Shown here: positions 62,601-64,000 of the stretch, piece by piece
Position numbering within the stretch: the stretch's first letter is position 1
Layout: each line of letters starts with the position of its first letter
From: Streptomyces sp. SID8374
GTDB taxonomy: Bacteria > Actinomycetota > Actinomycetes > Streptomycetales > Streptomycetaceae
Assembly (NCBI RefSeq): GCF_009865135.1
Contig: NZ_WWGH01000001.1
Span: forward strand, 310,001 to 374,000
Reading direction: 5' to 3'
DNA: 64,000 nucleotides
Made by a program: the position numbers and the translations under genes
Notes under the pieces: generated by a model
Told to the model about the DNA's origin: nothing
The model's database searches: none
The model's input: only the letters and a program-made list of their open reading frames with translations

Positions 62601-62976
62601 CGGAGAAGGTGTACGAGCCCGTCTCGGGCGCTTCGAGCTGTCCCGTCCACCGGGCGGTGGTGTGCTCGGTCCTGCCGGTCGCCGACTCGAACGTCCCCGT
62701 GAGACCGGGGAAGTTGATGTCCGGGTCCAGAGAGGTGGCCCCGAGCTCGGCGAAGTCGCGGGCGCCGGGGGCGGACATGCTGAAGTATTCGCCCTTCAGC
62801 CCGCGTACGTCGGTGACCGGGTCGTCGGCCGTGAACGCGGTGGCGGTGGCCGGTGCAGGGGTGGCGGGCGCGGCGGCGGCCGTCGGGACAAGAGTGGCGC
62901 CGACCGGTATCAGGAGCGCGGCGGCACAGGTGAGAGCCCTGAACAGGGCACGGGGGCGCGGGTGTTGTCGTGTCAA
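59689..62976 (-). CDS. Secreted PA14-GH2-LamG glycosidase
   Basis: A 1,095-residue secreted enzyme from the TTG at 62976, which follows GAGGA by 7 nt and puts a signal peptide (HPRPRALFRALTCAAALLIPVGA) at the N-terminus; frames reaching 63042 or 63126 add unlikely residues. Order: PA14 domain (about 60-190, GLKGEYFSM...), a linker Ig-like domain, GH2 sugar-binding, Ig and TIM-barrel domains (about 325-870) with acid/base Glu in IVFNEGWGEW and nucleophile Glu in MDGEHGGF, then a LamG/concanavalin-like domain (about 905-1090, SALKFNGEGQYAQS...). The barrel closely parallels that of the GH2-AbfB enzyme. Probably another furanoside- or glucuronide-type exoglycosidase. Confidence 0.87.
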   Translation of the reverse strand: MTRQHPRPRALFRALTCAAALLIPVGATLVPTAAAAPATPAPATATAFTADDPVTDVRGLKGEYFSMSAPGARDFAELGATSLDPDINFPGLTGTFESATGRTEHTTARWTGQLEAPETGSYTFSAIGDNGFRLFLDGNVVIDHWEPDWDNEQHSAPIALKAGEKHDFKLEMFQDVGGASMFLRWQSDTLKKQIVPESAFTPPADFEVYPVALSVAKNGKRLQATFKDRVANFGKVKDHLKIEVDTSPMPVKSVSRASDNPRALIVDLAAPVLKDQRVKVVYDGRSGLTSGSETVPEIGRTARNLSTHRLTTTWGDKLDVDNPLPEYPRPQQVRDKWKNLNGPWEFAGATEGEKPVFGKKLGERIIVPFPVESQLSGLERDEDHMFYRKLVTVPKNWSVGKGTSGKNQRLKLNFDAVDYRSTVWVNGTKVAEHTGGYTGFSADITDALKGTGPQEIVVAVTDRTGPNQPKGKQSTNPGGIVYTPTSGIWQTVWMEPVAPAAIDSLTTTPNIDTGRLAVTVNSAKASANARITAVARDHKGKAVATVTGPANRELSLQLKNPRLWSPDDPYLYDLDVSLTDGRSKDSVESYFGMRQLKVAEVGGYQKLVLNGKPFFSLAMLDQGFWPDGLYTQPSDAALTFDLKAQKDLGFNAVRKHIKVESPRWYYHADRLGLLVWQDFVNADIDNDTGKNAFLTQGKELMKQFHNYPSISGWIVFNEGWGEWDRTETGKIAEDVKALDPSRVVNAHSGVNCCASKGDSGKGEIIDHHDYVNDDPAFPDDRRAAMDGEHGGFTLRTPGHMWPGAPANIYSGVADKAALTAKYVDNTRTYYLAAAGAELSGSVYTQVSDLENELNGLWTYDRREIKVDPKKVREINRQVIAAGANAGQRDELKGGGSWSLDENKGTTARDSGPNKAHLTLEGGASWTPGVKGSALKFNGEGQYAQSTGPVVDTTKDYTVSAWASLDALPGNYATVVSQDGRRTENPFYLQYGQGAFAFSTPGGKRARLEITPETGKWYHLVGVRQGGEVKLYVDGKLAATTEAGPADVSTGPLSVGRAQYAGAKGDFWNGSVDQVGVYDKALTADEVTALYGSRKP

Positions 62977-63062
62977 GGCGTCGTCCTCGTCGAAGAGCCG
63001 GGAGTACCTCGAACCGCCGAGGTACTGCACATAGTCGAACATTGAGCCACAACACCAAACAC

Positions 63063-63102
63063 TGCACAACGGTCGTGCACGCAGAATTTTCAACGATAGA
63101 AA
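63063..63102. promoter_or_regulatory. Operator candidates before the PA14-GH2 gene
   Basis: Two CAACG-cored sites lie 87-126 bp before the TTG start: TGCACAACGGTCGTGCA (inverted TGCAC/GTGCA arms, 63063-63079) and TTTTCAACGATAGAAA (63087-63102). They resemble the two sites near 52.7-52.9 kb, so the same LacI repressor may act here. Confidence 0.45.
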
Positions 63103-63148
63103 TCGGTGTACGACCGCGCCTCGCACGCCGGGCCCGCTCCCCGGCCCC

Positions 63149-64000
63149 TCACCGAAGCCCCCACCCCAGGAAGGCCGATGCCGTCGCCACGAACCGGTCG
63201 GGGTCGTCGATCCACGGATAGTGCCCCGCCCCGGGCTGCCGGACCAGCGTGGCGCGGGGGAACAGCTCCGCGCACTCCGCCACCGCCACGGGCGGGCTGT
63301 TCAGGTCGAACTCGCCGACGAGCAGCAGCACCGGACCCTCGAAGGCGGCGAGCGCCGTACGGGTGACCTCCGGATCGAAGGCGCCTTCGTCCCCGAAGTG
63401 GGCGACTGCTTCTCCGTTGACCGGCCGACCGGCGGCGTGATGGAGCCGGGCGGCAGCATCCCAACGCCCCCAGAAGAAGGGCGCGATGGCATCCCGGTCG
63501 GCGTCGGCGCCCTCGATGGCGGCCTCAAGCGCGGCAAAGGCGGCGGGGAACCACGGCTCGCCCTTCCGCCGCAGCGCGAGCGCGCGGCGCGTCTCCCCGT
63601 CGATCTCCACGCCCACCGCCCGCAGGCCGGGGCCGACCAGGACGAGCCCGCCGAGGCGTTGCGGGTGCCGGGCGGCGTACCGCATCGCGAGGTTCGCGCC
63701 GCCGGAGTGGGCCAGCAGATCGACCCGGGCGAGGCCGAGGTGCTCCCGCAGGGCTTCGACGTCCGCCACCTGGCGGTCGCAGCGATAGGAGGCGGCGTCC
63801 TCGGGCAGCGCGGACCGGCCGGTGCCGCGCGGGTCGAGGAGGACGAGCCGGCGGTGCGCGGAGAGGCCGCCGAGATCACCCAGGTAGCGGGAGTCGGCGG
63901 GCCCGCCCGGGAGGCAGATCACCGGGTCGCCGCCCCCGGTGACGCGGTAGGCGAGCCGGGTTCCGTCAGGTGCGGTGAAGAAGGAGGTCATGGCCGCCAT
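63149..64000 (-). CDS. Alpha/beta hydrolase (proline iminopeptidase-like)
   Basis: A 283-residue hydrolase whose start is at the window edge. It has PVICLPGGPADSRYLGDL (HGGPG-like oxyanion loop), LDPRGTGRS, nucleophile Ser in LLAHSGGANLAM, Asp in LVGEFDLNSPP and His in PGAGHYPWID. These features fit the S33 peptidase/haloperoxidase-like group. A second ATG at 63991 is possible, and the gene may extend right of the window if translation starts further upstream. No signal peptide; substrate unknown. Confidence 0.82.
   Translation of the reverse strand: MAAMTSFFTAPDGTRLAYRVTGGGDPVICLPGGPADSRYLGDLGGLSAHRRLVLLDPRGTGRSALPEDAASYRCDRQVADVEALREHLGLARVDLLAHSGGANLAMRYAARHPQRLGGLVLVGPGLRAVGVEIDGETRRALALRRKGEPWFPAAFAALEAAIEGADADRDAIAPFFWGRWDAAARLHHAAGRPVNGEAVAHFGDEGAFDPEVTRTALAAFEGPVLLLVGEFDLNSPPVAVAECAELFPRATLVRQPGAGHYPWIDDPDRFVATASAFLGWGLR

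Noticed and set aside
59683..63045. A 1,120-codon plus-strand open frame opposite the PA14-GH2-LamG gene
   Set aside because: Same reason: low-complexity translation, no ribosome site, and a well-defined enzyme on the other strand.
1..64000. CRISPR arrays, tRNA/rRNA genes, insertion sequences or prophage
   Set aside because: No regularly spaced repeats, cloverleaf-like genes, transposase motifs or phage structural genes were recognised on reading; only local inverted and tandem repeats are present.

Overview
The window is chromosomal DNA from a high-GC actinomycete, almost certainly a Streptomyces. The evidence is very high third-position GC, GTG and TTG starts with GGAGG-type ribosome sites, many four-base ATGA/GTGA gene overlaps, Tat and lipoprotein exports, a DmdR/IdeR-type iron box, an RppA naphthalenetetrol synthase beside a P450, and many LacI regulators and secreted glycosidases. 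I see no rRNA, tRNA, CRISPR array, insertion sequence or phage. About 50 genes can be supported.

Layout. (1) 1-5,853: sulfur metabolism (metY, metX, an exported sulfite-oxidase-family molybdoenzyme), then cbiZ for corrinoid salvage facing a PRC-barrel/DUF2382 stress-type protein. (2) 5,965-9,145: a vitamin B12 import operon (ATPase, permease, binding lipoprotein) read leftward behind a recognisable cobalamin riboswitch. (3) 9,263-16,393: a five-gene leftward fatty-acid cassette (FabH, FabF-type KS, acyl-CoA-oxidase-like flavoprotein, ACP, second FabF-type KS) preceded by a PfkB sugar kinase. Its content recalls the epoxyhexanoyl-forming genes of the CDA lipopeptide cluster, but no peptide synthetase is present. 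This is the best candidate for an undescribed pathway. (4) 16,506-25,331: regulators and single genes: ArsR/MFS pair, PadR and SnoaL-like pair around a perfect 42-bp palindrome, a binding protein without a signal peptide, a metalloprotease, a zinc alcohol dehydrogenase, a YihY-type membrane protein, a cupin and a LacI regulator. (5) 25,452-31,162: a 1,429-residue modular GH87-type alpha-1,3-glucanase and a subtilisin. (6) 31,261-38,771: rppA plus P450 (HPQ melanin type), then a four-gene iron-siderophore ABC system with an iron box and an AraC regulator. (7) 38,976-43,573: a P450-TetR-ferredoxin-ferredoxin reductase-P450 operon behind a 22-bp palindrome. (8) 43,834-45,539: an EF-hand protein, a thioesterase, and the decayed remains of an otrA/tetM-like ribosomal protection gene. 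(9) 45,479-62,976: a furanoside-use locus: aldose epimerase, LacI regulator, YtfQRT/YjfF-like sugar ABC importer, GH127 with a RICIN domain, GH2 with an AbfB domain, and a PA14-GH2-LamG enzyme, with shared CAACG-centred sites upstream. A MerR/hydrolase pair sits inside it. (10) An alpha/beta hydrolase reaches the right edge.

The region reads as ordinary accessory streptomycete chromosome in which scavenging systems (B12, iron, polysaccharides) alternate with small specialised-metabolism modules. Family calls rest on motifs and remembered family features; no database search was possible.
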